From Cladorhizidae sp. MBARI D1340-BT2 (lineage: Eukaryota; Porifera; Demospongiae; Poecilosclerida; Cladorhizidae), in assembly GCA_028752905.1 (NCBI GenBank), contig JAQNBH010000295.1, positions 31,683 through 95,682 on the forward strand: a stretch of 64,000 bases of DNA. The letters run 5' to 3'. The notes beneath the pieces were generated by a model. That model was given only the letters and a program-made list of their open reading frames with translations. It made no database searches and was not told where the DNA came from. Each line of letters opens with the position of its first letter. Position 1 is the first letter of the stretch. This document shows, one piece after another, positions 22,510 through 33,092 of the stretch. A program made the translations under genes and the position numbers.

Positions 22510-24245
22510 TAAAATGAAGAGGAAGAACCGTCTTATGGTCGACTATTCTGGCACTGTTAACCCACACACAGTACCAGATGCTTACCCTTTACCTCTCATC
22601 GAACCCTTAATTGAACGCATGAGTCATTATCGGATATTCAGTTCACTTGATCTACAATCAGCATTCCACCAAATTCCATTAGAGCCTCGCAAGCGTCCAT
22701 TAACAGCTTTTGAAGGAGCTGGCTGCTTGTACGAATGGCTAGTGCTACCTTTTGGACTAACAAACAGTGGAGCCGTGTTTGCTCGAGTTCTCTGAGACCT
22801 CGTCAAAGACTGTCCTGGATGCTTCCACTACTTAGACGACATTGTCATTGCTGGGAAATCTAAGGAGGAGCATGATAGTAACCTGGAGAGATTTCTGGAC
22901 CTCGCTAGTTCTGCAGGTATCAGTTTCAATTCATCAAAAGTTCATTCGGGAAAGAAACTATCTCGTTCCTTGGACATGAGATATCTCACAGTACTATCAA
23001 ACCCTCTCCTTCCAGGTTGCTCCCTATCCTGGATTACGATATGCCAAGGAATACTAAACAACTCGAGCGATTTCTTGGGTTGGCAGTCTACCACTCCAAG
23101 TGGGTACCTGACTTTGCTGCACGAGCTGCCCCTCTCTTCAAAGCCAAAGCTGCAAAAGGTCCTTTTCCTTTAACTAATGTCTGCAAGGAATCAATTCAGC
23201 ACCTAAAACAAGCAATAGCCAAGTCTGTGCGGGCTATACCTGATCCCAACAAGATTCTGAGGTTGGAAACTGACGCCTCTGGCACATCTATTGCTGCCAC
23301 CTTATCGCAAGGAGGACGTCCTGTTGCATTTTTCAGTCACATTCTGTCTCCCCGAGAGAGAGCTTGGTCTGCTGTGGAGTTGGAGTTGTTTGCAGTGGTA
23401 GCAGCCTGTGATAAACTCCGACATTTCCTGCTGGGCCATGAATTCGAGATTGTGGTCGACCAAGAGGTAGTGAGTTTCCTATTTAACGGGAAGCCTAAGT
23501 CAGCCATTAAGAATGCAAAGCTGGCCAAGTGGGGGTTACAGATGCTTGATTACCGTTTTACAATCATGTATCGTCCAGGTAAACTCAATAGTGTAGCTGA
23601 TGCACTTACTCGTTGTTCTGCATTGTCTACCCCTTCAGCTAACCTTGAAATGATCAACAAACTACACGAGTCTATGGGACACCCACCCTGGAGCCAGTCG
23701 CTTACATGCCTACTAGTCACCGTATCATGATGTGACCATAAAGAGCGTCATGGAGGTGACTCGTAACTGCAAGCTTTGTGCTGGTGTGAAACATCGATTC
23801 TTTCGCCCCCCCCCCCGGGGAAAATTGATTCTTGCTACTACTCCTTGGCAACGCATATCAATTGATTTAGTCGGACCTAAGGTTAGCCGTACTACCAATC
23901 ATATCTATTCACCATCATAGATGAGTCTCCCGATATCCTTTCGCCTTTCCGGTACTAATTCTATCTACCCCTTCAATGTGCACAGTGATAGAGGTGCTCA
24001 GTTTGAATCCCCTCAATTTCTCAACTTTTTGTATTCGTTTGGTGTTACTGAATCTGTTGATCATGTCTCTTCTCCAGGATCAGCCGAGATTTCAATCCCA
24101 GTGCCTACTTACTTTCAAGCACTTTCTTAATCCTTACCGTCACCCAGGTCTTCACCTGAAATATCTCCATCTTCAACACCCGACCATACCGCTTCTCCGT
24201 ATCGGTGGGGGGGGGGGCTATGAGACAGTACACCCTCCCTCATAG
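22500..24245 (+). pseudogene. Pol remnants: RT, RNase H and integrase (gypsy)
   Basis: RT reads from about 22,500 (RLMVDYSGTVNPHTVPDAYP, then FSSLDLQSAFHQIPL) to the catalytic YLDD at 22,829-22,840, interrupted by TGA at 22,793. After a frame change near 22,950, an ORF at 23,017-23,730 carries the RT thumb (ERFLGLAVYHSKWVPDF) and RNase H (LETDASGTSIAATLS; SAVELELFAVV; NSVADALTR). Integrase follows as scraps: a degraded zinc domain with RNCKLCAGVKHRFF, the first Asp in ISIDLVGPK, and the second Asp in VHSDRGAQFES. The C-terminal half is missing. The domain order is the ordinary one, unlike the 18.8- and 27-kb elements. Confidence 0.8.
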
Positions 24246-24317
24246 AGGACTCGGTCAGGACGCATTATTCGAGCTCCATCGAGACTGGGATTTGATGATT
24301 GATTGTTGAGGGGAGTA

Positions 24318-24651
24318 TGTGGTGTATTTGTTAGTTGCGTGTGTCTGTCTATTACGTCGTTCATTATCTGTTCGTCAATTATCGTCATTTGTCGTCATCA
24401 TCATCCGTGTGTACATGTGCATGGATATGCCACGTTGTTCTGAACATTCTAGATAGACAGTTGTTGGCTAGTTCTGTATCTCTCACAATCTTCCTTTCTG
24501 TTCTTGATTCATAAGATGTAGCAAACTCGGTACGTTCCTTTTCATGTCTACATGATTGTTACTCATTGTGTTTTCATCATTGTGTTGTATTTGCATACAG
24601 TGTGAAATTTGTAGTAAAGTTGAATTCCTTATTGAACAAGAATTGCCAACA
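24318..24651 (+). repeat. 3' LTR of the 21-kb gypsy element
   Basis: 334 bp, about 95.5% identical by hand count to the 5' LTR. It is preceded by the purine tract at 24,305-24,317 and followed by TGTGT, the duplicated target. Confidence 0.9.
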
Positions 24652-24890
24652 TGTGTGCCTTTGGGTCTGTGAACATCTGTGTGCGTGTGTCTTTTTGTCC
24701 GTGAACATCTCTGTGCATGTGTGTGCCATTGGGTCTATGAAAATCTGTGTGTGTGTCTGTGAACATCTGTGTGTGTGTCTGTGAACATCTGTGTGTGTGT
24801 GCCTTTGTGTCTGAATATCTGTGTGTGTGTCTGTTAACATCTGTGTGTGTGTCTGTGAACACCACTGTGCATGTGTATGTTGCGCATGTG
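24652..24890. repeat. GT-rich minisatellite, right part
   Basis: Continues the units seen at 20,855-21,304 (gcctttgggtctgtgaacat, ctgtgaacatctgtgtgtg). The array decays into GT/CT-rich sequence by about 25,060. Confidence 0.88.
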
Positions 24891-25095
24891 AACCAATCTC
24901 TCTCTCTGTGCGTGCATGCATAAGTGCCTCAGAGTTTGTTAAAATATCTCTCTGTGTGCATGTGTTTGTGCGTGCATGAGTGTGGTGTCTGTGAAATTCT
25001 CTTTCACCCTCCCTCTCTCTATGTGCATGTGCATGCCTTTGTGTCTGTGAACATGGGTGTGTGTGGATTTTAATGTATTTTTTTAAACTTTATAG

Positions 25096-25368
25096 AGACT
25101 TGCTGAAAGGGAATCTGAATTCAAGAGGATATCATTTGCTGAATCGGACCGAGCTAAGTGGAAGAAGGCGTTAGTGACGGCACTGATTTCAAGTGACGAC
25201 AGTGAAGATCAGCAAGATGGCAATAGTGTCCTAATTGTACGTGAACTTCCCTGGAGAAGTGTCAAAATGACAAAATTTTATGAGAAGTTAGATGCTGCAC
25301 ATGAAGTTCACAAATCAGAACACGCAGTCCGTCAAACAAAGGCTCGCATTCGAAAGGGCTTCCTATAA
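25096..25368 (+). CDS. Probable host gene, terminal exon (RELPWRS protein)
   Basis: Acceptor ttttttaaactttatag ends at 25,095; the exon is open for 90 codons and stops with TAA at 25,366. It starts RLAERESEFKRISFAESDR, passes through an acidic patch (SSDDSEDQQDG), then VLIVRELPWRS and a basic tail (RQTKARIRKGFL). It joins in phase 0 to the exon at 20,653-20,739. Composition is balanced and coding-like, unlike the surrounding repeats. I have no functional assignment. The charged, low-complexity ends suggest a nuclear or nucleic-acid-associated protein, which is only an inference. It could also be an ORF carried by an unrecognised mobile element. Confidence 0.6.
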   Translation, partial: RLAERESEFKRISFAESDRAKWKKALVTALISSDDSEDQQDGNSVLIVRELPWRSVKMTKFYEKLDAAHEVHKSEHAVRQTKARIRKGFL

Positions 25369-25980
25369 AGGAGGACAACGGTATCTAACCTTCCAACTTG
25401 GGAAATTACAAGCCAAAGATAACTCCTTACTCAGATCTGACTTTTTTGGATAAAAATACTAACTGATTTTAATCTATAATTGATATAGATTTCGTTATTG
25501 TTAATCTTAATTTGTAGTTAATCTTAATTTGTTGTTAATCTTAATTTGTTGTTAATCTTAATTTGTTGTTAATCTTAATTTGTGTGATATCTTAATTTGT
25601 GTGATTATCCTTATGAATGAACATTTTACATTTCAATAATATTTCATTAGCTGATAGTTGATACTTCTATAAACTTTCATGGTATAGGAAATCGCCAAGA
25701 CATTTCACATGGTCCTCGCCTATCCATTGACTCATGTGTTCCTCATCTATCCATTGCCCAAGACATTTCATGTGGTCTTCACCTATCCATTGACCAGACA
25801 TTTCACATGTTCCTCATCAATCCACTAACCGGCATTTAGCCCTATCCATCACAGGACTCTTTACAAGAAATTTGAACTATCCTTGGGTACATGACATATC
25901 AAGACACATGAAATCCCATATACCAATCTAACACCAATCCAATGGTTGGACATGCCAATTTTTTCCCAGTGAGACTTACG
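25369..25980. other. Non-coding flank with two short tandem repeats
   Basis: Positions about 25,495-25,600 hold 5-6 copies of a ~19-bp unit (gttaatcttaatttgttgt). Positions about 25,690-25,830 hold three loose copies of a segment with gacatttcacatgg and ctatccattgac. No gene is seen. Confidence 0.6.
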
Positions 25981-27350
25981 TTGCAACATTTCAGATAAAT
26001 TTTAAGGAAAAGGTTTCTACTCCAGAAGGGGAGGAGAAGGATGAGCAGACTGTACAAGGTAGAGATCAATCATTCACAAAATCATCACTGTCACTACTCA
26101 GTGGACCACCAAATTCATTCTTCAGCAAAATCTGTCATGCATTTTTCGCTGATAATGAACATCAATGCAAGACATGCCATCCAGTCTCTCCCTAAATGTA
26201 GGTCACTTCACACCTAGTTAAGATGTGCCGCAAAGTAACTCACTTTGCTGTCACTCTGTGTCTCCTCTCGAATATGATAACCTAACAATGGCAATATCAA
26301 CAGTTTAGTCATACACTGCCAAACAACAAGTCAATGCATTTTAACCTTCCTTGCCAGGGAGAAAGCCTGGTGGAAGTTCCTCACAATGCTTATTCTCAGT
26401 CGTTCAGGTAGGCATGTAGCTAGAACATAACACATTGAGGGATCAGCTTGTGATTTATCTTGAAGACCATCCCTACTGTCATGATGGTACTTGTTACTTA
26501 GGGAGTTCATTGCTGAACCAATCATCACTTCGGGTTCTTAAAATGTAGACACTTTCATATCCGACAAGTAATAACTTAAGGGGGTGCTTCAGGTCCAACA
26601 ATGTTTTTTGTTTTTGTTTTTTGGTTTTTCCCCCCTTCCCATAAATATGTTGCCAGGACCTGTAAGATGCTGCATTCCAAATTTTAGAAGATTTGGATGC
26701 TCCATTCTGGACTATAGTGACTTTTGTACATACACCTCCATTCAATCCTTGGGCCAGTTCCACTACATGAGCAAACAATGATGTTCACTAACCTCAGCTT
26801 AGTTTTGGTTCCAATTAAAATCCTCAAATTGTTGACCCAAAAGTGTACGACTCAGCTGAAGACCAGTACGTGATAAGATGAAGTAGATTACAGAAAACAA
26901 GACGTCCATCAAATAATTGTGGATTAAAAAGTTTCAAGTAAGAGACGATGATAAACAATCGTATTTTCACTAATGAGGCTATGAGAAAGATGGAGGAGCT
27001 TTTACTACCTAGCTCAAATGTGAGCATGCCATATACACTATTATTATACATAGAGTAACAACAGGGCCAATTACAGTCCTACACATGGACTTAGTATGCA
27101 TGTCATATTTATGCTTGAAAGAGGTTTGTATAAATTGTAAAATAACATAGAACAAAACTTACAAATAAGCACTTGATTGATGTTGCTATTAGGTAAGGTA
27201 TCTTTCACTATAGGTTCTGTCAGCCTTCGAGGTCTGTCATGAATAATGTGCTGGTCATTGGAGGAACATCCTCTATATTTAGGAAGAACTAGGTCTTTAT
27301 ATGATTGATTTAAAAATTTCTCAGTATCTTTTGTTTTTCTTGTATGTACC
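25981..27350. repeat. Composite dispersed repeat, copy 3
   Basis: Colinear with 13,738-14,890: caacatttcagataaatttt, ccagggagaaagcctggtgg (26,356), ggccagttccactacatg (about 26,752), ggaggagcttttactaccta (26,993), gtcagccttcgaggtctgtc (27,218). It is cut off at about 27,350 by an LTR, so the 34-mer and monomer arrays are absent here. Confidence 0.75.
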
Positions 27351-27764
27351 TGCTGGAGGTTTATCTGCCTAAACCCTCAACTTGGTAACTAATACTTCCA
27401 CCAGAGTAATGTTACTTGCTGTTTAGTGCTTCTTCCCTGTTCCAGAGTAATTTAGGAAGTTCATAAGACAAGAATCAATGAGCATTCACATAACAAGACT
27501 GCACACTACTGGGCCATCAGGGTTTAAATACCCTGATGGTCCTGACAACACAGTAAACAGGATATCACACCATAATATTACACAGAACTCAAATACATGT
27601 ATACAGATAACACGTAGGTCTACATAAGCTAACATAAGTTCAGGGTGTCATAAACTTAGTACACAATTAGGCATGTCAGCCATTAGTACCTGCATCTGCC
27701 TCTATCTAATGAGTTTTAGTAGTCAAGGCCTGTCAGGGCCGGTATAGAGGTGGTGCCCTCGACA
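27351..27764 (-). repeat. 3' LTR of the Gmr1-like element
   Basis: In element orientation it starts TGTCGAGGGCACCACC and ends ...CCAGCA (about 414 bp). The lower boundary is placed where the composite repeat copy 3 breaks off. A purine tract, aaggaaggagaga (27,765-27,777), touches its start. Similar terminal bases (tgtcgaggggaccacc) occur on the minus strand at 50,256. Confidence 0.65.
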
Positions 27765-28396
27765 TCTCTCCTTCCTTAAGTTGAACTCCTCCTTTTCCAG
27801 GCAAGAATCCCCCATTGAGTTCCGAATCCTTGGTGCTCTTTGTTTTCGATGTTGTTGAGGCTGTACCCATCTCTCCCACCAGTAAGGTATCATCCTCCTC
27901 CGGCCAGCACTGATGTGATAAGCCATCTGCATTCTGGTGGTGAATTCCTGGGCGGTACTCTATCTCATACTGATATGCCTGTAAGGCCAATGCCCACCCC
28001 ATGAGACGACCGTTAAGTTTGTGAGAATCTGAGAGAGCCGTCAAAGCACGGTGGTCTGTGATGACCGTGAATTTCTACCCCAGTAGATGGATGGTGTAGT
28101 GGCCACTGCTTTGATGACCGCATGACATTCTAGCTCACTTGCAGCGTAATTCCTATCGGCAGCTGAGATGCTTGGAATACTTGGCGACTTGGAATTCTTC
28201 TCCTTCTCTTTCCACTGATAGGACTGCTCCAAGTCCCAGCATTGATGCATCGGTGTGCAGGAAGTTTGTCTCCAACCCTGGCTAACGTGAGCGTATGCTC
28301 GTCACACAACACATGGATAAGATGGTTAAATGACATAGATTGTCTAGCATTCCATTCTAAAGAACAGGAGGCACCCTTTTTCAAAGCATCAAACAA
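27733..28396 (-). pseudogene. RNase H of the Gmr1-like element
   Basis: Three overlapping frames are needed to read it, so at least two frameshifts are present. Recognisable parts are a TDAS-type start near 28,250 (HTDASMLGLGAVL), AASELECHAV with the catalytic Glu, and LTALSDSHKLNGRLMGWALA, then EIEYRPGIHHQNADGLSHQC, the typical gypsy RNase H ending. The tail past the PEEDD segment runs into the purine tract and LTR. Confidence 0.78.
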
Positions 28397-28405
28397 GGGC
28401 CCAGC

Positions 28406-29104
28406 CTACCTAGTGAAATCAGGGCTGAACCTCCGATAATAGCCGGCGGTACCCAGGAATGCTCTAAACCCCTTTTGGTTCTTAGGCCTCTGATAATCCC
28501 TCAATGCCTTCACTCTTGCTTCAGGAATGCTAACTAGCCCATTCCCTATCACGTGTCCCAAGTATTCTAAGCATCTAGCACCCCACACACATTTATTGGG
28601 CTTGGCCATTAACCAGGCTTCTCTCAGGGCCTCTAACACACCTCTGATGTATTCCAGATGTTTCTCCCGAGAGGAGGAATAGATTACAACATCTTCAATG
28701 TAGACTGAGCTGAATTCAGATTGTTGGGCAAGAGTGTACTGCATGCACCTTTGGAAGGTAGCCGGGGCATTCATAAGTCCAAAGGGCATTCTGGTGAATG
28801 CAAATTTACCCCAGGAGCAAAATGCTGTCTTGTCCTGGCTATCCCTATCCAAGGTGACCTGATAGAACCCTTTATTCATGTCCACTTTTGTCAGCCATGT
28901 TGCTTCAGCAACGTTATCTAGGAGATCATGTACCATGGGCGCCTGAAATGGATCTGCCCGGGTTATGCTATTCAATCTCCTATAGTCTATACATTGTCTG
29001 ATGGCATTTGTCCCTCTTTTATGGACAGGCACCATGGGTGAAGACCACGCAATTTTACTGTGTACAAGGATACCTTCATTGCTAACTGTTGGATTGTTTA
29101 TCAC
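28406..29104 (-). pseudogene. Reverse transcriptase of the Gmr1-like element
   Basis: A 232-codon ORF with the RT series WSSPMVPVHK, QCIDYRRLNSIT, WLTKVDMNKGFYQV, FTRMPFGLMNAPATFQRC and the catalytic box as VYIEDVVIYS. The first Asp of the usual Y-x-D-D is Glu, which would be expected to cripple polymerisation. It ends with thumb motif FRAFLGTAGYYRRFSPDF. About 60-80 residues normally ahead of WSSP are missing: the frame begins only ~20 codons earlier and overlaps the integrase end by 23 bp. Confidence 0.85.
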
Positions 29105-29605
29105 TCATTTTCACCTTACCTATTGGCTCAGTGGTTCCCTCGCTCTCTTCCGCAACCACCACCCGAAACAGGTTAGCTACAGGAGTCTTCCATACCTTGA
29201 GCCTATTAATGTGAACAGTTATGTTTTTAGACTTCTTCCCTGGGATAGCTATTCTGTAGTTGCAACCAGAAGTTTTAGCTATTACCTCATATGGACCCTC
29301 CCAAATAGAGTGCAACTTCCCGGTGAGGCCTGGGGTGTGACACAAGACCATGTCAACTAGCTCGTAGCTCCTAGGTTTAGCGCTCATATCATAGGCAGCT
29401 TTGGATTTCCGCTTGTAAGCCTCCTCATTGGCATGACCCACATTGTGTAACTTGGTTAGGCTTTCCTTGAGCTCGGCTACCCACTGGGTCAAGGTAGAAT
29501 AATTTAGGTCACCTTTTACCCATCCCGATTTCATAGCTTCCAGGGGGCCGCACATGCTCTGCCCGTGGACTAGCTTGTATGGGGAAAAGCCTGTGGCTGC
29601 ATGGG
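29082..29605 (-). pseudogene. Integrase C-terminal part with GPY/F motif
   Basis: Reads from PHAATGFSPYKLVHG (integrase core end) through a helical linker to LTGKLHSIWEGPYEVIAK, a clear GPY/F chromatin-linked module, and HINRLKVWK. The open frame extends artificially to 29,666 into a nested LTR. It ends at 29,082, immediately before RT on the same strand. Confidence 0.8.
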
Positions 29606-29941
29606 TGTCACAGGGTGACACTTCACTCCCCAACACTGACTCTAATAGATTAACCACAACACCCACTTAACTAGAGCGACTATGTAGTTATGCCATGAAT
29701 ATGATTAGTAAACCCACTGAACAGTGCACACATTATGTCATTATAAGGCTAGTGAACTGCGTGTTAGGATGTCTGAATTCCAGTCTATGCTGTGATGCTT
29801 TCTGCGTGTGAGTTCTCAATATTCAATTAAACTATTGTTATTCTCGGGGTCTGGGGGTAAGAACCAGACTGGTGGCAGCAATACCGAACGAACCTGAACT
29901 GTGTGTCAGCACTTCCGCTCCGAAAGGCAGTGACCATGACA
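29606..29941 (+). mobile_element. Nested solo LTR
   Basis: A 336-bp insertion that splits the integrase between RALPH and AATGFSPY. Its ends are inverted TGTCA...TGACA. Flanks are atggg (29,601-29,605) and atgag (29,942-29,946), an imperfect 5-bp target duplication. It shares its start (TGTCACAGGGTGAC) and an internal tggtggcagcaatacc block with the LTR at 18,792-19,224. Orientation is opposite to the host element. Confidence 0.7.
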
Positions 29942-30790
29942 ATGAGGCAAAGCCCTGCAAACTAAGAGGCAATACTTAAGCAATTTGTCCCACATTTCTG
30001 AGTTATCATCAAATTTCCTTAGTTAACATACCCTTCAATGTTGCGTGCCATCTCTCTAGTGCCCCATTTGTTTGAGGATGATATAGGCTGTTGTTTTCAG
30101 CTTCTTAATGTTTAACAGCTGGCATGTTTTGGTAACAACCCTTCCCATAAACTGAGAGCCCTGGTCTGATAACAGTGGGAATACTATACTATGTTTAATT
30201 ACCTCCATTAACCCTTCGGCTACAGATAGAGCATCGATTTTTTTTAGGGCCACAGCATAGGGATACCTTGTTCCGAGAAACATGACAGTTAATATGTAAC
30301 GGTAACCTCTTGCTGTTCTATTTAGAAGGCCCACTAAATCCCAAGTCATTCTTTGCTATGGTACTGTGATAATGGGTTGCACCATGGGCACTTTCGGGTT
30401 CAGCTGCCTTCCTGCCCTCTGACTCTCGGCACAGGTGCTACAATAAGCCTTCCTAAGCCTGGGCCATGTAAAATGTTGGTACAAACTATCAACCATTTTG
30501 TTGTAGGTGAAGTGTCCACCTATCAACCCTCTATGGCCTACTTCCAACACCTCCCTTCTCCTGCAAGAGGGAACGACCACTCTGGTCCATTCTCTCCCAG
30601 GTTCTGATAATTTGACGTGCGTCAAAACTCCTTCTTCATAAAGATGCCCATCCTTATGACTCTCAGCATTCTTCCTTGCCTCAGTCAAGCTATCATCTGC
30701 CTTCTGCTGTGTTATCAGCGTATCCACTTCCTCCTCCCCCTTACCAAGGGTGGGGAGTCGGTGGTCACTACAACTTTCTCCCTCTAACAC
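29942..30790 (-). pseudogene. Integrase zinc domain and catalytic core (Gmr1-like)
   Basis: The first frame (30,790-30,356) holds the HHCC zinc module: HRGLIGGHFTYNKMVDSLY, then HFTWPRLRKAYCSTCAESQ. The next (30,349-30,056) carries the core: MTWDLVGLL with the first Asp, then FPLLSDQGSQFMGR with the second. After a 1-nt frame change at KTTAY the sequence reads HPQTNGALERWHATLKG, giving the third catalytic Glu, up to the nested LTR. The upstream end is a Glu-rich linker with one in-frame stop (near 30,817). Confidence 0.82.
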
Positions 30791-31060
30791 CTCTGAAAGT
30801 CTTCCTTCCTATTCTAAGACATCTTCCTCCACCTCTTTGCTTGTGCTACCTTCTGTGCTTGCTCCTTCCTCCTCTAAGGCTGAATTATCTTTCTCCACTA
30901 CATTGCTTGCTCTACCTTCCTCCCCCACATCGCTTGCGCTACCTTCCTCTCCCAGAGTACTGGTGCAAGAACTCGCTTCCCCAGGTAAATCAGCTAGTTC
31001 TATCTCTAAATCAGGTAACTGGGTGTCAGACCCAACAGGGCAAGGTTTAGGCCTCTTGTA

Positions 31061-31500
31061 CTGTATTAGCTGTGTTCATGTGCTTCTAGTCTTTCTCACC
31101 TGAGTACAATATTAGCTGTCAATTTCTTTGTCTTAGGCTTGGGTTTGGGTATATATATCCAAAATGGGGTGGGTACCTTGCTGACCAAGGACCCTCATTC
31201 ATTTCCATTTCATCTGCTTGTTAGATATTCTAATTTCACTTGAATTTTTTTTCTCTTCTCTTTCTACTCTATACCACCAAGTATTAATTATTCTTATATA
31301 GCCAGCAATAGGGCATACTATTGCACATCTCACATTACTCCCAATTCATCAAGTGTTGTGGTACATATATAGGAAAAAACACATTCTATGAATTCTCATT
31401 GACAACTGACCATGAATTTCATATCTTGCCAAATAACTCACTATATATTTAGAGATGCACTACATTATATATTTGTTGACAATCTGATTGATTACTCTTG
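31061..31500. other. No gene identified
   Basis: A+T-rich sequence between the truncated gypsy element and the ULP1-PHD gene. No LTR matching 27,351-27,764 was found here. Confidence 0.5.
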
Positions 31501-31515
31501 ATTACTCTTAATATT

Positions 31516-32300
31516 TTACAGGCTTCTGTCTTTGCATTGCTGGCAATTCCATTCAAGTTTGCAATGGCTTGAAGGAATGTTAGCCCAAAATTGATGGAGC
31601 CATTCCTTACATGAACAGCACTGTGCAACCGTAAGGGCAGGGTCATGGAGATGCCTACATATGCAGATAAGTGGTATTCTTTCATCCAACCTCTTGTACG
31701 TCACAGTCCATCTGAGACCTTCCAATGCGAAAGGTAGTAATATTCATTTTTGGAAGGACATTACTATATAGATGGTGTCGCATCCTGCTCTGGTCAAAGG
31801 TGATGAGTGATGGATTATTCCGACTCCATAGAGCTGTTGCAATTGCAATAGCAAATAACCCACACTCATTGCCTCCAGCCTGTCTCTGTATTTTTGGTTT
31901 CTCAATGATAAGGTAAGTTCCAGCATAATGCTCCATCCAGGCATGGCTTTTCAGCGTGTCCAATTCTGGATCAATAATAAGAACAGATATAATAATGCAT
32001 TAGGCATGTATTAAGGTGTAATATCAAATATTAATGTACATAGTCCTCAATTCCATTCACTCGACTCGAAGAAACATGTCAATAACAGATTAAAAAATCA
32101 CTGGATTTTGGTTGATATAGTTTAAACATAATGACTAACTGGTTCTGGTAGGGAGGCTGTCATATAACAACACTGTGCCCTTGGATGCTCCTCCATTTGA
32201 AGAAAAACCAAGTGGCCGCCAGTTTCATGATCTGCACATTATTCTCTACTGGAGTTCCAGTAAGTGAGCATCCGCTGCCTGGTGCCAAATATTAAACTGG
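31516..32300 (-). pseudogene. ULP1 (C48) protease C-terminal part and PHD finger
   Basis: In minus-strand order: GGHLVFLQ near 32,225, with the likely catalytic His; GASKGTVLLYDSLPTRT in the next frame; VLIIDPELDTLKSHAWM near 31,985; then QAGGNECGLFAIAIATALW (about 31,870), the Q-x-G-x-x-x-C-G signature of C48 cysteine proteases. After a frame change near 31,720 comes a PHD-type finger, ICICRHLHDPALTVAQCCSC, then KEWLHQFWANIPS and EWNCQQCK. The Cys expected after WLHQF is Trp. Several frame changes, some perhaps small introns, make this non-functional. It continues the integrase gene upstream. Confidence 0.72.
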
Positions 32301-33092
32301 CTGAAGGCCACTCATCTTTGGAAACTGTACATGAAGTAGGGCCTGTGCTTCATTTATGTGGTGTCCTCCAAACATGCTCCAGATTGGAGAGTTATGAGAA
32401 AGTCTCTGGGTAACTCTCTGTAGCTGACAACCTGTTGGCATGGTAGGCATAAGCCATTTACCCTCAGTACAGTCTGGGTCGCACCAGTCACAAAACAATC
32501 TGTCTCAGTCTGTGAAGATTCCGTGGAAATGCACATCTTTTCTGGTTGTCATTGGTCCTGGTCCACAGTGTGGGTGGATGGTTGGACTGGAGGTAGAACG
32601 ATTGTGCTCTGTTTCTCAGTATAGGGTTTGTTGAGATGTAGGCTAAGAGTTGACACCACACCAAGGTTTGCTGTGCACTGCCTCTTCCTTGGTGGACTCT
32701 TCTCTGCAATATTCATGGCCAGATTCACAGTGGCTTCCTGGACACTAGTACCACAATCAAAGTCACAATCCAGGTATTGTAGGTCAGAGGGAGGGAGGGG
32801 TAAGCTTGTCTGCAAGCTTGCATAGCCACTCTCAGTTGTAGGTATTTGTTGGGACACATCACCTACAAGATTGTCTTGAAGCATGGTTTCATGACCTGGT
32901 ATACTACGGGTCAAGTAAGGCTTTAGGTGTCCTGAATTGACCTTGCTTTTCATGGCATTACCATTACCATCCTGACAGGCAGAGGCCCATACAATTGATG
33001 TCAGTTATTTCGTAAGGCCCCAACCAGCCTTGTGATTAACCTGTCACCTTTCCTTGATGCTTTTCGTACATTCCTCTTCAAGACATGGTCAC
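32292..33092 (-). pseudogene. Integrase GPY/F module and ULP1 N-terminal part
   Basis: An acceptor-like tttgctgcag precedes 33,092. Coding starts GDHVLKRNVRKASRKGDRL, then in a shifted frame GPYEITDIN (GPY/F) and KSKVNSGHLKPYL, the standard end of a gypsy-type integrase. About 130 residues of Ser/Thr/Pro-rich linker follow (32,900-32,549). A further frame change leads to HNSPIWSMFGGHHINEAQAL and LHVQFPKMSGLQPV, the start of a ULP1 fold. This fusion of integrase, ULP1 and PHD is expected of GIN/Ginger-like DNA transposons. Confidence 0.72.

Larger units (their letters stand above)
21305..24651 (+). mobile_element. Ty3/gypsy LTR retrotransposon with two LTRs and TSD
   Basis: A 3,347-bp insertion. 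Both LTRs are 334 bp (21,305-21,638 and 24,318-24,651), begin TGTGGTGTATTT, end GCCAACA, and differ at about 15 positions (4.5%). The 5-bp flanks are both TGTGT (21,300-21,304 and 24,652-24,656), although the GT-rich target makes a chance match easier. A purine tract (ttgaggggagta) ends at 24,317. The inside carries gag, RT, RNase H and integrase remnants in the usual order, but with frameshifts, a stop and deletions (no protease, no integrase C-terminus). It is too short for an autonomous element. Confidence 0.9.
27351..31060 (-). mobile_element. Ty3/gypsy element with INT-RT-RH order (Gmr1-like), 5'-truncated
   Basis: Minus strand. In element direction: an acidic linker (31,060-30,790), integrase zinc domain (30,790-30,356), integrase core (30,349-30,056), a nested solo LTR, integrase C-terminus with GPY/F motif (29,600-29,082), RT (29,104-28,406), RNase H (28,396-27,733), a purine tract and a 3' LTR. 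Integrase upstream of RT is the diagnostic order of the Gmr1-type gypsy lineage. No 5' LTR was found. Frameshifts, a stop near 30,817 and a YIED in place of YxDD show it is dead. Confidence 0.85.

Noticed and set aside
29870..29885. tggtggcagcaata as a primer binding site
   Set aside because: The same block lies inside the 18.8-kb LTR, and the TG...CA ends place it within the LTR rather than after it.
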